Source of the DNA: CAVRXQ01 sp963831155
Lineage (GTDB): Bacteria; Actinomycetota; Acidimicrobiia; Acidimicrobiales; Bog-793
Direction of reading: 5' to 3'
Length of the DNA: 64,000 bases
Assembly (NCBI GenBank): GCA_963831155.1
Contig: CAWHOY010000006.1
Coordinates: forward strand, 310,001-374,000
The number at the start of each line of letters is the position of its first letter. The first letter of the stretch is position 1. A program made the position numbers and the translations under genes. Below are positions 24,947 through 33,468 of this stretch, one piece after another. Below the pieces are notes generated by a model that saw only the letters and a program-made list of their open reading frames with translations, was not told where the DNA came from and made no database searches.

Positions 24947-25783
24947 CTATCGCGCGCGACGCGAAGCTCGCTCGGCGGTGGCTCTCAGATTGGGGATCGT
25001 TTGCCCAGCGCGCTTCATCGCGGTCTCGGTCCTGGCGATCACCGTCTCGAGCACCGCAACCCGCGCGTAAGGCTTGCTTTCGGCGGCGACGATCTCCCAC
25101 GGAGCGTCCTTCGAGTCGGTGCGCTCGAACATCTCTTCTGCGGCATCGAGATACGCCGGACGCTTCTCGCGATTCCGCCAATCCTCATCAGTCAGCTTCC
25201 AGCGGCGCAGCGGATCGTTGCGGCGCGCCTCGAACCGGCGTTCCTGTTCATCAGATGAGATGTGCAGCCAGAACTTGACGAGGGTCGCACCCTCTTCGAC
25301 GAGCATTTTCTCGAAGTTGTCGATTTCGGAGTAAGCGCGTTTCCACTCGCGTTTGCTCGCGAATCCTTCTACCCGTTCGACGAGCACTCTCCCGTACCAC
25401 GAGCGGTCGAACACGCTCATCTCACCCCACCCCGGCAGGCGCGGGACGAAACGCCACAGGAATTGGTGGCGCTTTTCTTCCTCGGTCGGGACGCCGAATT
25501 CGGCGACGACCACGTGCCGAGGGTCGAGGGACGCGACAAGCCGCTTGATCGACCCGCCCTTTCCCGAAGCGTCCCAACCCTCGAAGAGCACGCAGAGCGG
25601 CGGTCCAATAGAGCCGTTCCCTATCAGGCCGGCGCTGACGAGGCGCAGCTCGAGAAGGCGCTGCTGAAGCAGAAAAAGGCGCTTCTCGGACGCTTCGCGG
25701 CTCATCGACACGGTGAGGTCGACCGCTTCCAGCCGACCGGTCATCGGGTCGTTCTCGCTTGGCATCCTGACCAACAAATGCAT
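24947..25783 (-). CDS. ppk2: Polyphosphate kinase 2 family protein (PPK2)
   Basis: 278-aa soluble kinase that transfers phosphate between polyphosphate and nucleotides. It shows Walker A EGWDASGKGG, the lid segment PTEEEKRHQFLWRF, FDRSWYGRVLVERVEGF, and a Walker B-like VKFWLHIS followed by EQERRFEARRNDPLRRWKLT. ATG 25783 is preferred over the open frame back to 25945, which overlaps the divergent Fur gene; ATG 25762 is another option. The nucleotide specificity class cannot be set by eye. It fits the phosphate theme of the left end of the window. Confidence 0.88.
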   Translation of the reverse strand: MHLLVRMPSENDPMTGRLEAVDLTVSMSREASEKRLFLLQQRLLELRLVSAGLIGNGSIGPPLCVLFEGWDASGKGGSIKRLVASLDPRHVVVAEFGVPTEEEKRHQFLWRFVPRLPGWGEMSVFDRSWYGRVLVERVEGFASKREWKRAYSEIDNFEKMLVEEGATLVKFWLHISSDEQERRFEARRNDPLRRWKLTDEDWRNREKRPAYLDAAEEMFERTDSKDAPWEIVAAESKPYARVAVLETVIARTETAMKRAGQTIPNLRATAERASRRAR

Positions 25784-25887
25784 TTCACCGCCCCAGCAAA
25801 TCACAGCGTCGCTGCTGTGTCCGCGTTCGGGGCTGGTGGAACGATCTGGCACGCGAGGCGTTAGCCGACGAACAGAGAGCGTGAATC

Positions 25888-26418
25888 GTGCACGAGATCC
25901 GGTCGCCTCGAACGGTTCCTTGTTCGCTGCCTCGGTACGCTGCACCGGTGGTCAACGAGGTCGCCGCTGACGAGCGCACCCATCGTGACGTCGCGTTCCG
26001 CCTCGCCGGCTCCGAACAGCGCTACACGCGGCAACGTCGGATGATGGTCGACGCCTTGTCGTCGTTCTCTCGTCCGGCGACGATCGCCGAGCTCCTTGAC
26101 GCCGTGCCCGACCTGCCGGTGAGCACCGCGTACCGCAACCTCGCCGTGCTCGCCGACGCTGGCGTCGTCCGAAAGGTCAGCGGATCAGACGAATTCGGAC
26201 GATTCGAACTCGCGGAGGAGGTGAGCGGCCATCACCATCACCACGCCGTTTGCTCATGGTGCGGTCTCGTCATCGATGCGACGAGCTCCCCCCGTCTCGA
26301 GGCCGCCCTCGCCGAGACGGCGAGGGCAATCGCCAAGGAGAATGGATTCGACGTCAGCGACCACCGCCTCGAACTTGTCGGTCGGTGTTCGAGATGCGCT
26401 GCGCGTTCGACTCCTTGA
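25888..26418 (+). CDS. Fur-family metal-responsive repressor
   Basis: Up to 176 aa. The winged helix has RYTRQRRMMVDALSSF and STAYRNLAVLADAGVV, followed by the metal-binding dimerisation domain with SGHHHHHAVCSWCG and the second CxxC in VGRCSRCA. Both CxxC pairs are present, so a structural zinc site is expected. GTG 25948 is an alternative start that better matches family length. It is one of three Fur paralogues in the window and closest to the one at 43200; which metal it senses is not evident. Divergent from ppk2. Confidence 0.88.
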   Translation: MHEIRSPRTVPCSLPRYAAPVVNEVAADERTHRDVAFRLAGSEQRYTRQRRMMVDALSSFSRPATIAELLDAVPDLPVSTAYRNLAVLADAGVVRKVSGSDEFGRFELAEEVSGHHHHHAVCSWCGLVIDATSSPRLEAALAETARAIAKENGFDVSDHRLELVGRCSRCAARSTP

Positions 26419-26442
26419 ACGTTCTCCCTCGGCCTCGGTCAA

Positions 26443-27459
26443 TTAGCTGCCAAGCGGACTGACGGCGACACCGAAGGCGTCGATGATGCGACGGAGATCG
26501 CTCTCGCGCAGCAGTCCCTCTTGTGAACCGAGGCGGGCGGCAACGCTCGAGTAATTCGGGGGGCCCCACTTCAGGGCATCTTTCAACGGCAGTCCCCGCA
26601 CGAGTGCGGCAAGCACGCCCGCGCCGAACGCGTCGGCGGCTCCGGTTCGGTCGATCGCTCCGCCCGGTGCCGCGCCGTCGTCTGCATGCAATCGATCGGC
26701 GTCATCGAGCGCGTATGCGCCGCCCTCTTCATTCACGACGACGACCCTTCTCGGGCCGAGTGCTCTCAGCGCCTCGAGCTGGTGTTCGGGCTCGTGGGGC
26801 GGAGCACCCACGAGCGCCGCCGCTTGGCTCGAGTCGCAGATGAGCAATTCGGCTCGCCGACAGAATCGTTCGAGCCGCTTGACGCCGGCTGCGATCTGCA
26901 CCGTTCCGGGACGCAAGGCGAGCTTCACGGCGGGGTTCTCGTCGAGCCAGTCGGCGATCTGGACTTCGTACTCGACAGCGCTCGCTCCCAGCGAGGTCAA
27001 AAGGAGCCAATCCGGCACTTCGCTCGGCCGCAGGTACGGCCAGTGGTACTCGAAGTCCTCATGCCAGACGAAGATCGTCCGCTCTCCGCCGTAGGACAAA
27101 ACGATGTTCCGGTTGGTGTGCGCTGGTGAGTCGATTCGGACAAGCCGGGTGTCGACCTGTTCCGAATGGAGAGCTGCGAGGAGATCCCGACCGACCTCGT
27201 CGTGCGCGAGGAAGCTAGCGAGGCCGACGCGCACTCCGAGTCTCGAGAGCCCGACTGCGATGTTGGCGGCGCTTCCTCCTGCCGCGACGGTCGCCTCCTC
27301 GTGGTACGCGATCTTTACGCCGAGGGGGACTTCGAGGTAACGCCCGCCTGCGTCCTTGCGCGAGGCAACCTGGCCCTCGGGTAGACCGATGATGACGTCG
27401 GTCGCAACGTCACCGACGCTCACGACGTCGTACCGCTGTGCTGGAGTCACGAAACCCAT
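26443..27459 (-). CDS. PfkB/ribokinase-family carbohydrate kinase
   Basis: 338-aa sugar kinase. It has VSVGDVATDVIIG near the start, the AAGGSAANIAVGLSRLG substrate/PfkB-1 region, and the C-terminal PfkB-2 motif as DRTGAADAFGAG with the catalytic Asp; a Gly of the usual GAGD is Ala. ATG 27459 has GGAGG 6 nt upstream. The substrate (ribose, adenosine, fructose-type) is unknown. No sugar transporter is adjacent. Confidence 0.88.
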   Translation of the reverse strand: MGFVTPAQRYDVVSVGDVATDVIIGLPEGQVASRKDAGGRYLEVPLGVKIAYHEEATVAAGGSAANIAVGLSRLGVRVGLASFLAHDEVGRDLLAALHSEQVDTRLVRIDSPAHTNRNIVLSYGGERTIFVWHEDFEYHWPYLRPSEVPDWLLLTSLGASAVEYEVQIADWLDENPAVKLALRPGTVQIAAGVKRLERFCRRAELLICDSSQAAALVGAPPHEPEHQLEALRALGPRRVVVVNEEGGAYALDDADRLHADDGAAPGGAIDRTGAADAFGAGVLAALVRGLPLKDALKWGPPNYSSVAARLGSQEGLLRESDLRRIIDAFGVAVSPLGS

Positions 27460-27583
27460 GACCGCCTCCACGGCGAACAAATTCGGTCGCCTCCGCGCGG
27501 CCCCATGTCGCCTCATCTCAGCCAATCGCTCGCCGACCATGAGGTGAAGGGCCGTTTGTCCTGTCGAACGACCGCACACGAGA

Positions 27584-27920
27584 TTAGCGAGCTGGCACTT
27601 CTGAGCTCAGAGCGAGGTGAGCGCGTAGCCAGCCGCCGCGACGAGCAGAACCGACGACGAAGGTGCCGGCGACATTCGCCGCGGCCTCCAACAGCGCACC
27701 GGACTCGCCGAGCGCGAGGTTCTCGCACGACCACTCGAGAAGCTCGAATACCCGCCGAGAAATCCGATCGCAGAGAGCTTGACGGCGGTACGAACGCGCC
27801 AGCGAGATTCACGACAAGGGTCGCCCAGGGAAACCGAGCGTCGCTTGGCGAAGCTGAACTGGCGGCATAGCGGATCGCTCCGCCGACGCATCCACCGAGA
27901 AAGACGGGAGCCAGATCAAC
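27584..27920 (-). pseudogene. Decayed fluoride channel gene (crcB/fluC)
   Basis: CrcB signatures are scattered over three minus-strand frames. Frame one has FLGGCVGGAIRYAA and FPWATLVVNLAGAF; frame two carries IGFLGGYSSFSS; frame three continues WSCENLALGESGALLEAAANVAGTF to a TAA at 27584. About 20 residues expected between NLAGAF and the GFLGG motif are missing. At least two frame changes plus an internal deletion mean no functional fluoride channel can be made from this copy. Confidence 0.75.
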
Positions 27921-28195
27921 CCGTCGACCCACAATCCGTCGGGTCCGAGTTTCGCGATGGCGCGACCGCGCCGTGTTGTCGATTACCTGTGGCCGCGCCA
28001 CGGGTCCCTCCTCGGTCTGACATACGGACCAGGGACCGTTGGTCGCTCACAGAGCGACATTTGGCGGCGAGCCCCACCACCGTGACGCAGCGTCGATGGT
28101 ACCGAGAATCAGAAGAACATCGCGACGCGACGACGCCCGCTCACCGATCCTCCCAGCGCGGCGCGGATCGCGCCACGACGGCGACGCGGACCGAA

Positions 28196-28438
28196 TTACT
28201 GCTGGTAGTGCTCGACGACGCTGATCGGCCGTTCCTTCGCCTCGTCGGGATTTTGCCCAGCCGTCCTGCGCGCCCGTCGCTGGCGCAGGAGATCCCAGCA
28301 CTGGTCGAGGTGCTCTTCGATCTGCTTCAGCCTTTCGCGTTCGTCCGCCGAGAGCGGTCGGTTGCCGTGGGACTGCTCGAGTTGATGCTCCTCGTCGACC
28401 AGTTCGTCGATGCGATGGACGATCGAGATGTCATCCAT
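28196..28438 (-). CDS. DUF2630-family protein
   Basis: 80-aa, highly charged helical protein beginning MDDISIVHRIDELVDEEHQL and including LKQIEEHLDQCWDLLRQRR, the DUF2630 hallmark of actinobacteria. ATG 28438 has AAGGA about 9 nt upstream; the longer frame is a shadow of the divergent gene. Function is unknown. Confidence 0.88.
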   Translation of the reverse strand: MDDISIVHRIDELVDEEHQLEQSHGNRPLSADERERLKQIEEHLDQCWDLLRQRRARRTAGQNPDEAKERPISVVEHYQQ

Positions 28439-28587
28439 TGTCGGAATCCTTTCGCTTGCCGCTCCAGACCGAAGCGAACGTACCGGAGATCGGCGACGGG
28501 CACGCCCGCGGCACGCGACACCGGCATCGACATGGACAAATACGATCGCACCCAGTGCGAGACCTACCTGCAGAGCAGTCCAATGCC

Positions 28588-30231
28588 GTGGCGCGCTCCA
28601 GGCGCCGCAGCCGGGTGAGCTTTCTCGCGCTCGGCGTCGGCCTCCTTGTGCTCGGCGCGTCCGTCGGGCTGATCGTCGTTCACGGCGGACCGTCTCTGGG
28701 CGCCGATCGTCCGTCGACTTCCCATTCGGAAACCTTCCTCGGACCAAACGGCGTCGAGTCGACGGCGATGATCGCCGAGAACAAGCTCCCGGGCACGACG
28801 GCGTGGGAAATCTCCGGACATGAAGCACCCGGCTTCATCGAAGGTTTCGCGGGTTTGAACTATGCCCAGCGCGGCGAACACGTCGGGTTGTACGTCTCGA
28901 CGTCGGCGACCTCGTTCCGCGTCACGGCGTATCGCATGGGCTACTACGGCGGCAAAGGCGGACACGAGGTGTGGCGCTCCGGCGTCATCACGGGACACGC
29001 CCAGCCGAAATGTGGGTTCACGTCGGGAGTCAACTTGGTCTCGTGCGCGAACTGGCACCGCTCCCTCGTCGTGCCGATCACACGCGCTTTCTACCAGGGC
29101 GACTATCTGTTGAAACTCGTTGGCAGCGGCAATCAACAGGCGTACGTGTTGCTTACCGTTTGGAGCCCCTCGAGCAAGGCGGCGTACCTGTTCATGAGCC
29201 GCAGCCTCACCGAACAGGGTTGGAACACATTCGGCGGCTACTCCTTTTATCAAGGTGAGGGAGCCTGCGCGCCGGACATTCCTACCTACCCGGTGTGCAA
29301 TCGCGCCCGCGTCGTCTCGTTCGATCGGCCGTACGCGCAGGGCGACGGCGCGTCCGACTTTCTGGCGAACGAGTATCCGCTGATCTACCTGATGGAAAAG
29401 GACGGACTCGACGTCGCGTACAACACCGACATCACGGTCGACGAGCACCCGCAGAGCCTGCTCGACCACAAGGCGCTGCTGTCGCTCGGTCACGACGAGA
29501 CGTGGACCTACCCCGAGCTTCAAGGCACCGAAACGGCGCTCGCGCACGGGGTGAACATCGCCTTCCTCGGCGCGGCGGCGATCGTCCGGCACGCCCGCTT
29601 GCAGCCCTCGCCGCTCGGTCCTGACCGCGAAGAGGTCGACTACCGCGACGCCGATGAAGACCCGCTGAACGGACACGGCAACCCGAACGAGGTCACAGGC
29701 AACACGTGGGCCTCACCCCCGACCGATTGGAACTCGACGCCATTAATCGGCGAGCTCTACAGCGGCTACCTCGACCCGGGAGCGGACCCAACGCCCTTCG
29801 TCGTCCACGACGCGAAGGCGTGGATCTTCAAGGACACAGGGCTGCACAACGGTTCGGTCGTTCCCCGAGTGATCGATTCCGACATCGATCACATCGACAT
29901 CGCCTACGGCACCCCCACCAACATCGAGGTGCTCGGCCACTCCCCGGTCCCGCTCAACGTCTCGTACACGACTCAGGGCGAGTGGGACGGTGACACCTAC
30001 TCCGACATGACCTATTTCACGAACCCGACGAGCAAGGCCGGCGTCTTCGACAGCGGAAATGTGAATTGGATCGACGCGATGCTGCCGTGCCCGAAAGGAG
30101 TGACCGTCTGCCCCGCTCACACCGTGCAGAAGATCACAGAGAACCTGCTGTGGCTCTTCGGCCAGGGTCCGGCGGGAAGGATCATTCCGTCGCGCCCGAA
30201 CTGGAGGTCGGTGACCCCGGCGGGCTCCTGA
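28588..30231 (+). CDS. Membrane-anchored protein with DMFase-beta-like C-terminal domain (DUF6605-like)
   Basis: About 547 aa from GTG 28588: a short basic N-terminus, one transmembrane segment (FLALGVGLLVLGASVGLIVV), then a large extracytoplasmic domain. Recognisable parts are SFRVTAYRMGYYGGKGGHEVW, SRSLTEQGWNTFGGYSFY, YNTDITVDEHP and LLSLGHDETWTYPE, as in N,N-dimethylformamidase beta-subunit-like proteins. No small DMFase subunit is adjacent, so a DMF-hydrolysing activity should not be assumed. The frame opens at TTG 28438 but the extra residues look non-coding. Confidence 0.75.
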   Translation: MARSRRRSRVSFLALGVGLLVLGASVGLIVVHGGPSLGADRPSTSHSETFLGPNGVESTAMIAENKLPGTTAWEISGHEAPGFIEGFAGLNYAQRGEHVGLYVSTSATSFRVTAYRMGYYGGKGGHEVWRSGVITGHAQPKCGFTSGVNLVSCANWHRSLVVPITRAFYQGDYLLKLVGSGNQQAYVLLTVWSPSSKAAYLFMSRSLTEQGWNTFGGYSFYQGEGACAPDIPTYPVCNRARVVSFDRPYAQGDGASDFLANEYPLIYLMEKDGLDVAYNTDITVDEHPQSLLDHKALLSLGHDETWTYPELQGTETALAHGVNIAFLGAAAIVRHARLQPSPLGPDREEVDYRDADEDPLNGHGNPNEVTGNTWASPPTDWNSTPLIGELYSGYLDPGADPTPFVVHDAKAWIFKDTGLHNGSVVPRVIDSDIDHIDIAYGTPTNIEVLGHSPVPLNVSYTTQGEWDGDTYSDMTYFTNPTSKAGVFDSGNVNWIDAMLPCPKGVTVCPAHTVQKITENLLWLFGQGPAGRIIPSRPNWRSVTPAGS

Positions 30232-30239
30232 GCGCGCCT

Positions 30240-30825
30240 TCGCGGCGACGCGACGCGCTCGAATCGTCGGTCAGGAACGATCCAGATCAGCGCGACCGCG
30301 ACGTATAGCCCAACCGAGACCCACCGGTCGGCGAAAGCGAGTGGAATCGCGACCGCGTAGATGAACATCGAGAGTCTCTCTTTGATCGGGCGGGCGACGG
30401 CTGCAGAGGACACGCGAATTCGCCTCAGCGTTGGCGACGATCGTTCGTTCGAGGATGTAATACGCCGTCCCGTCGGCCAACAACACGATTCCGTAGAACG
30501 CGGTCGGCAGCGGTGCGAAGCCATTCTCTCCCATCCACCCCGTCGTGACGGGGATGAGCGAGAGCCAGAAAAGGAGATGGAGGTTCGCCCAGAGCACCTT
30601 GCCGTTCACGCGCTCCGTCGCCTGCAGCAAGTGGTGGTGGTTGTTCCAGTAGATGCCGAGGAAGCTGAAGCTCAAGATGTAGGTCAGTCCGATCGGCACG
30701 AGCGGTCGCAACGCGTGAATTCCTGTGCCGTGCGGGATCTTGAACTCGAGCACCATCGCGGTGATCAAGATCGCGATCACCGCGTCGCCGAAAGCCTCGA
30801 GGCGGCCCGTTCCGACGGCTGCTTC
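30240..30825 (-). pseudogene. Broken TMEM175/DUF1211-like potassium channel gene
   Basis: One frame reads TGRLEAFGDAVIAILITAMV through YWNNHHHLLQATERVNG to YYILERTIVANAEANSR; the rest (SSAAVARPIKERLSMFIYAVAIPLAF ... IWIVPDRRFER) is in another frame, reached by skipping one base near 30415. Upstream, an in-frame TAG at 30826-30828 is followed by no ATG/GTG/TTG before the RLEAF motif. The family's FSD filter motif is FGD here. Start loss plus a frameshift indicate a pseudogene; GTG 30780 would give only a truncated protein. Confidence 0.7.
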
Positions 30826-30963
30826 CTACTCCACCCGGCGAGATTGGGCTCGGACGCGCGGCGAATCCATCAAAGCGATCCCAGGCTTACCACGTGCCTC
30901 GCCATTGCCGTTGCGGCAACCGACTGATCTAATTCCCGCGGATCGAGACAAAAGGAGGCGCCG

Positions 30964-31284
30964 ATACCAAAGTACCTCGTCACGTACCACGGCGGACCGG
31001 GAATGCCTACGGATCCGGAAGCCACTCGCCAGATGTTGGAGGCGTTCCAGGGCTGGGCGGGCGGGGTAGGAAGACTCCTCATCGATCCCGGAGCGCCCCT
31101 CGGCGCGGCGAAGACCGTGAGTTCATCCGGCTCGACCGACGGTCAACAAGAAGCCGCGATCGGTGGGTACTCGATCCTTGAGGCTGAAGACCTCGAAGGG
31201 GCGCTGGCGCTCGTCGAGAGCCACCCCTTTTTGCAGCGCGGCGGAACCCTGCAGATCAGCGAGAGCGTCGCCGTTGGGGGCTGA
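30964..31284 (+). CDS. YCII-related domain protein, probable non-canonical ATA start
   Basis: 106-aa small protein of the YCII/DGPF type: MPKYLVTYHGGPGMP at the N-terminus, a variable middle, and YSILEAEDLEGALALVESHPFL at the end. The conserved beta strand begins at codon 30964, which is ATA, preceded by a perfect AAAGGAGG with 5-nt spacing. The first canonical in-frame start, ATG 31003, would delete strand one and lacks an SD. A true ATA start or an ATG-to-ATA change are both possible. Enzymatic function is unknown. Confidence 0.8.
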   Translation: MPKYLVTYHGGPGMPTDPEATRQMLEAFQGWAGGVGRLLIDPGAPLGAAKTVSSSGSTDGQQEAAIGGYSILEAEDLEGALALVESHPFLQRGGTLQISESVAVGG

Positions 31285-31302
31285 TCAAAGCAGCTGTCGA
31301 AT

Positions 31303-31956
31303 CTACGCGGTTGACGAGGCCGCGATCGTCGTCGTCAGCTCAAAAAGGCGATCTGCGGCGTCGGCGACGTCCTCGTCGTGGGAGACGGCGATGACGGCTG
31401 AACCCGCGTCGCGCGCTTGCAGCATCAACGACAACACGAGCTCGCGGTTCGTCGCGTCGATTTCCGCGGTGGGCTCGTCGAAGATGAGCGCGCTCGACTG
31501 CGCTGCGAACGTCCGGGCGATCGAAACCCGCTGTCTTTGACCACCAGAAAGTTCCGCGACGGACCGGTCGGTGCACGCGGCAAGCCCGAGCGCGCCCAAC
31601 CAATGATCGACGCGGTGGTCGATCTCAGATGGCACGAGGTCGCGCAGCTGCAGTGGCAGCCCGACGGACTCCGCGGCGGTCAGCTCAGGAACGAGCGCCC
31701 CGTCCTGCGGCGCGAACGACGGTCGCTCCCCGCGTTGGCCGACCTCGGGCATTCTTTTCCCCTCGAAGTTCACGACGCCCCGAGCAGGTGACATCACGCC
31801 GCCAAGGATCGCGGCAAGCACCGACTTGCCGGACCCGGCGGCGCCGCTGATCACGAGCAGCTCTCCTGCTTCCGCGGATAAAGAGACACCGTCGAACAAC
31901 GGTCCGCGATCGCCGTCAAAGCCGACTCCGAGCGCCTCGATGACCGCGGCGGTCAC
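31303..31956 (-). CDS. ABC transporter ATP-binding protein without adjacent permease
   Basis: 217-aa ABC ATPase: Walker A SGAAGSGKS, signature LSGGQRQR, Walker B ALIFDEPTAEID and switch His in VSHDED. Its ATG overlaps the TGA of the next ATPase upstream (ATGA), so the pair is co-translated. The LolD/MacB-like size and sequence suggest partnership with FtsX-type permeases; none is encoded here, but two orphan permeases lie at 49347 and 53951. Confidence 0.85.
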   Translation of the reverse strand: MTAAVIEALGVGFDGDRGPLFDGVSLSAEAGELLVISGAAGSGKSVLAAILGGVMSPARGVVNFEGKRMPEVGQRGERPSFAPQDGALVPELTAAESVGLPLQLRDLVPSEIDHRVDHWLGALGLAACTDRSVAELSGGQRQRVSIARTFAAQSSALIFDEPTAEIDATNRELVLSLMLQARDAGSAVIAVSHDEDVADAADRLFELTTTIAASSTA

Positions 31957-32876
31957 AACAGCTCCTCTTCGTTTTCCGCGACGCGTATCTCCAGACCGGA
32001 CTCGGTCCTCACGAACCGCACGAAGCTGCCGGGAGGTATGGATTCCAGCAGTTCGTTCGGAAGGCGCACGCTCCCATCCTGACCGATCACGGCGTACTCC
32101 GTCCCCTTGCGACCTTCCGCGCCGACACGCCCGTCGAGGATCGTGATCGTCCTCGCGAAGTGTTGCGCGACGGCAGCATCGTGGGTGACGACAACAACGG
32201 TCATACCGAGCTCGTCGTGAATGTGAAAGAGCGTCTCGATGACGACGTCACGATCGGCCACAGAGAGCTGGCTCGTCGGTTCGTCGACGAGCAGCAGGCG
32301 GGGCGCGACCGCCACGCCGGTGACAAGGGCGAGCCGCTGTCGGTCGCCCGTCGAACAGTGCTCGACGGGAACGTTCGCGATTCGGGCGAGTCCGAACAGC
32401 TGCAACAGCTCGCTCGCGCCGTGTTCGATCTGTTTACCGCGCCGTCGGGCGCCTCGCTGAGCGAACCAGACGTTCTCCTCCGCCGTCGCGTATGGCAGGA
32501 GGTTCGCCGATGCGCCTTGCACGACGAGGGAGATTTCTCGCGCCCGCAGGGCGGCGAGCGCCTCTTCTCCCATCTTGGCGAGGTTGTGACCTGCGACCCG
32601 AACTAGCCCTGCAGACGCTGCGAACTCTCCGGCGAGCAGAGACAAGACAGTTGACTTGCCCGCACCCGACGGACCGAGCAGCGCCACCGCTTCGCCCGCC
32701 GCGATGTCGAGGTCGACGCCGCGCAGCGCGACGACGTCGCCCTCGGGAGACGGGTAGAGATGGACGACGCCGGAGAGCTGCACTTCGACGCCACGCGTCA
32801 GCGCGACGACGAGCGTCACCTCCGCTCCCAGTGATCGCTGCCGCGGGATCGGCAGGCGCTCCCCCTCAAGGTGCAT
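31953..32876 (-). CDS. ABC transporter ATP-binding protein with degenerate signature
   Basis: 307-aa LolD/MacB-like ATPase. Walker A is GPSGAGKS, Q-loop region SLVVQGASANLLPYATAEENV, Walker B LLLVDEPTSQLS and switch His VVTHDA. The LSGGQ signature is replaced by CSTGDRQ. An extra C-terminal region of about 60 residues (RTITILDGRVGAEG ... GSVRLPNELLESIPPGSFVRF) may be a regulatory add-on. Start 32876 has no clear SD; GTG at about codon 20 is possible. Co-translated with the ATPase at 31303, suggesting an ATPase heterodimer. Confidence 0.82.
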   Translation of the reverse strand: MHLEGERLPIPRQRSLGAEVTLVVALTRGVEVQLSGVVHLYPSPEGDVVALRGVDLDIAAGEAVALLGPSGAGKSTVLSLLAGEFAASAGLVRVAGHNLAKMGEEALAALRAREISLVVQGASANLLPYATAEENVWFAQRGARRRGKQIEHGASELLQLFGLARIANVPVEHCSTGDRQRLALVTGVAVAPRLLLVDEPTSQLSVADRDVVIETLFHIHDELGMTVVVVTHDAAVAQHFARTITILDGRVGAEGRKGTEYAVIGQDGSVRLPNELLESIPPGSFVRFVRTESGLEIRVAENEEELL

Positions 32877-32960
32877 GACCGAAATGAACCGGACACAGAC
32901 GGCACCGTATATCGCCGTGCATCGAGATGACGCTCGGGACGGGATCGTGAACCCGATGAG

Positions 32961-33427
32961 TCAACAGCCGATGCTTCGGCCCTCCTCGTCAGACGCGCAA
33001 CATCCGCCGCCGCCCGATATCGCCGAAAGCGCGAGGTCGGTTACTCCCTCGAGATCCCGTCGGTCGTCAGCGAGCACGGCGTAGACCTCCCATGGCTCAT
33101 CGCCGGGGCCGGTCACCCACACCTTGTCCTGAACCGCATAGCAGCACCTCGCGCCGGATTCGACGCCGGTCTCCAGCCCGGATGACGACAGTCGTTCTGC
33201 CGCAGCGATGACCGAAGCAGTGTCGCCGACTTCGACTCCAAGGTGATCGAGCGCGGTCGGATTTCCCGGAACGCCCTCCAAGAGCACGAGCTTCGATGGC
33301 GGCTCAGGTATCGCGAAATTCGCGTAGCCCGGCCGTCGCTTCGCAACGGGAACGTCGAACAACTTCGAATAGAACTCGACTGCGCGTCGAGATCAGCGAC
33401 TCGGAGCGCCAGCTGAACTCGGGACAT
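32961..33427 (-). pseudogene. ArsI/CadI-like VOC-family gene with a frameshift
   Basis: The start (MSRVQLALRVADLDAQ, ATG 33427) and the rest (YSKLFDVPVAKRRPGYANFAI ... HLGVEV ... ARCCYAVQDKVWVTGPGDEPWEVY, then a GGGGCC tail) lie in different frames; one base is missing around 33380. Joined, it would be a glyoxalase-fold protein of about 155 aa resembling cadmium-induced CadI or the ArsI C-As lyase, with the vicinal Cys pair in CCY and Cys-Cys near the C-terminus. As written, the second frame could start only at TTG 33362, which loses the first metal-site strand. Confidence 0.72.
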
Positions 33428-33468
33428 CGCGCCTCCTGGTAGTCGTCACAACACTCGCGAAGAGCGCC

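Noticed and set aside
28438..28587. TTG start of the DMFase-like protein
   Set aside because: The added 50 residues are His/Arg-rich shadow sequence overlapping the DUF2630 leader.
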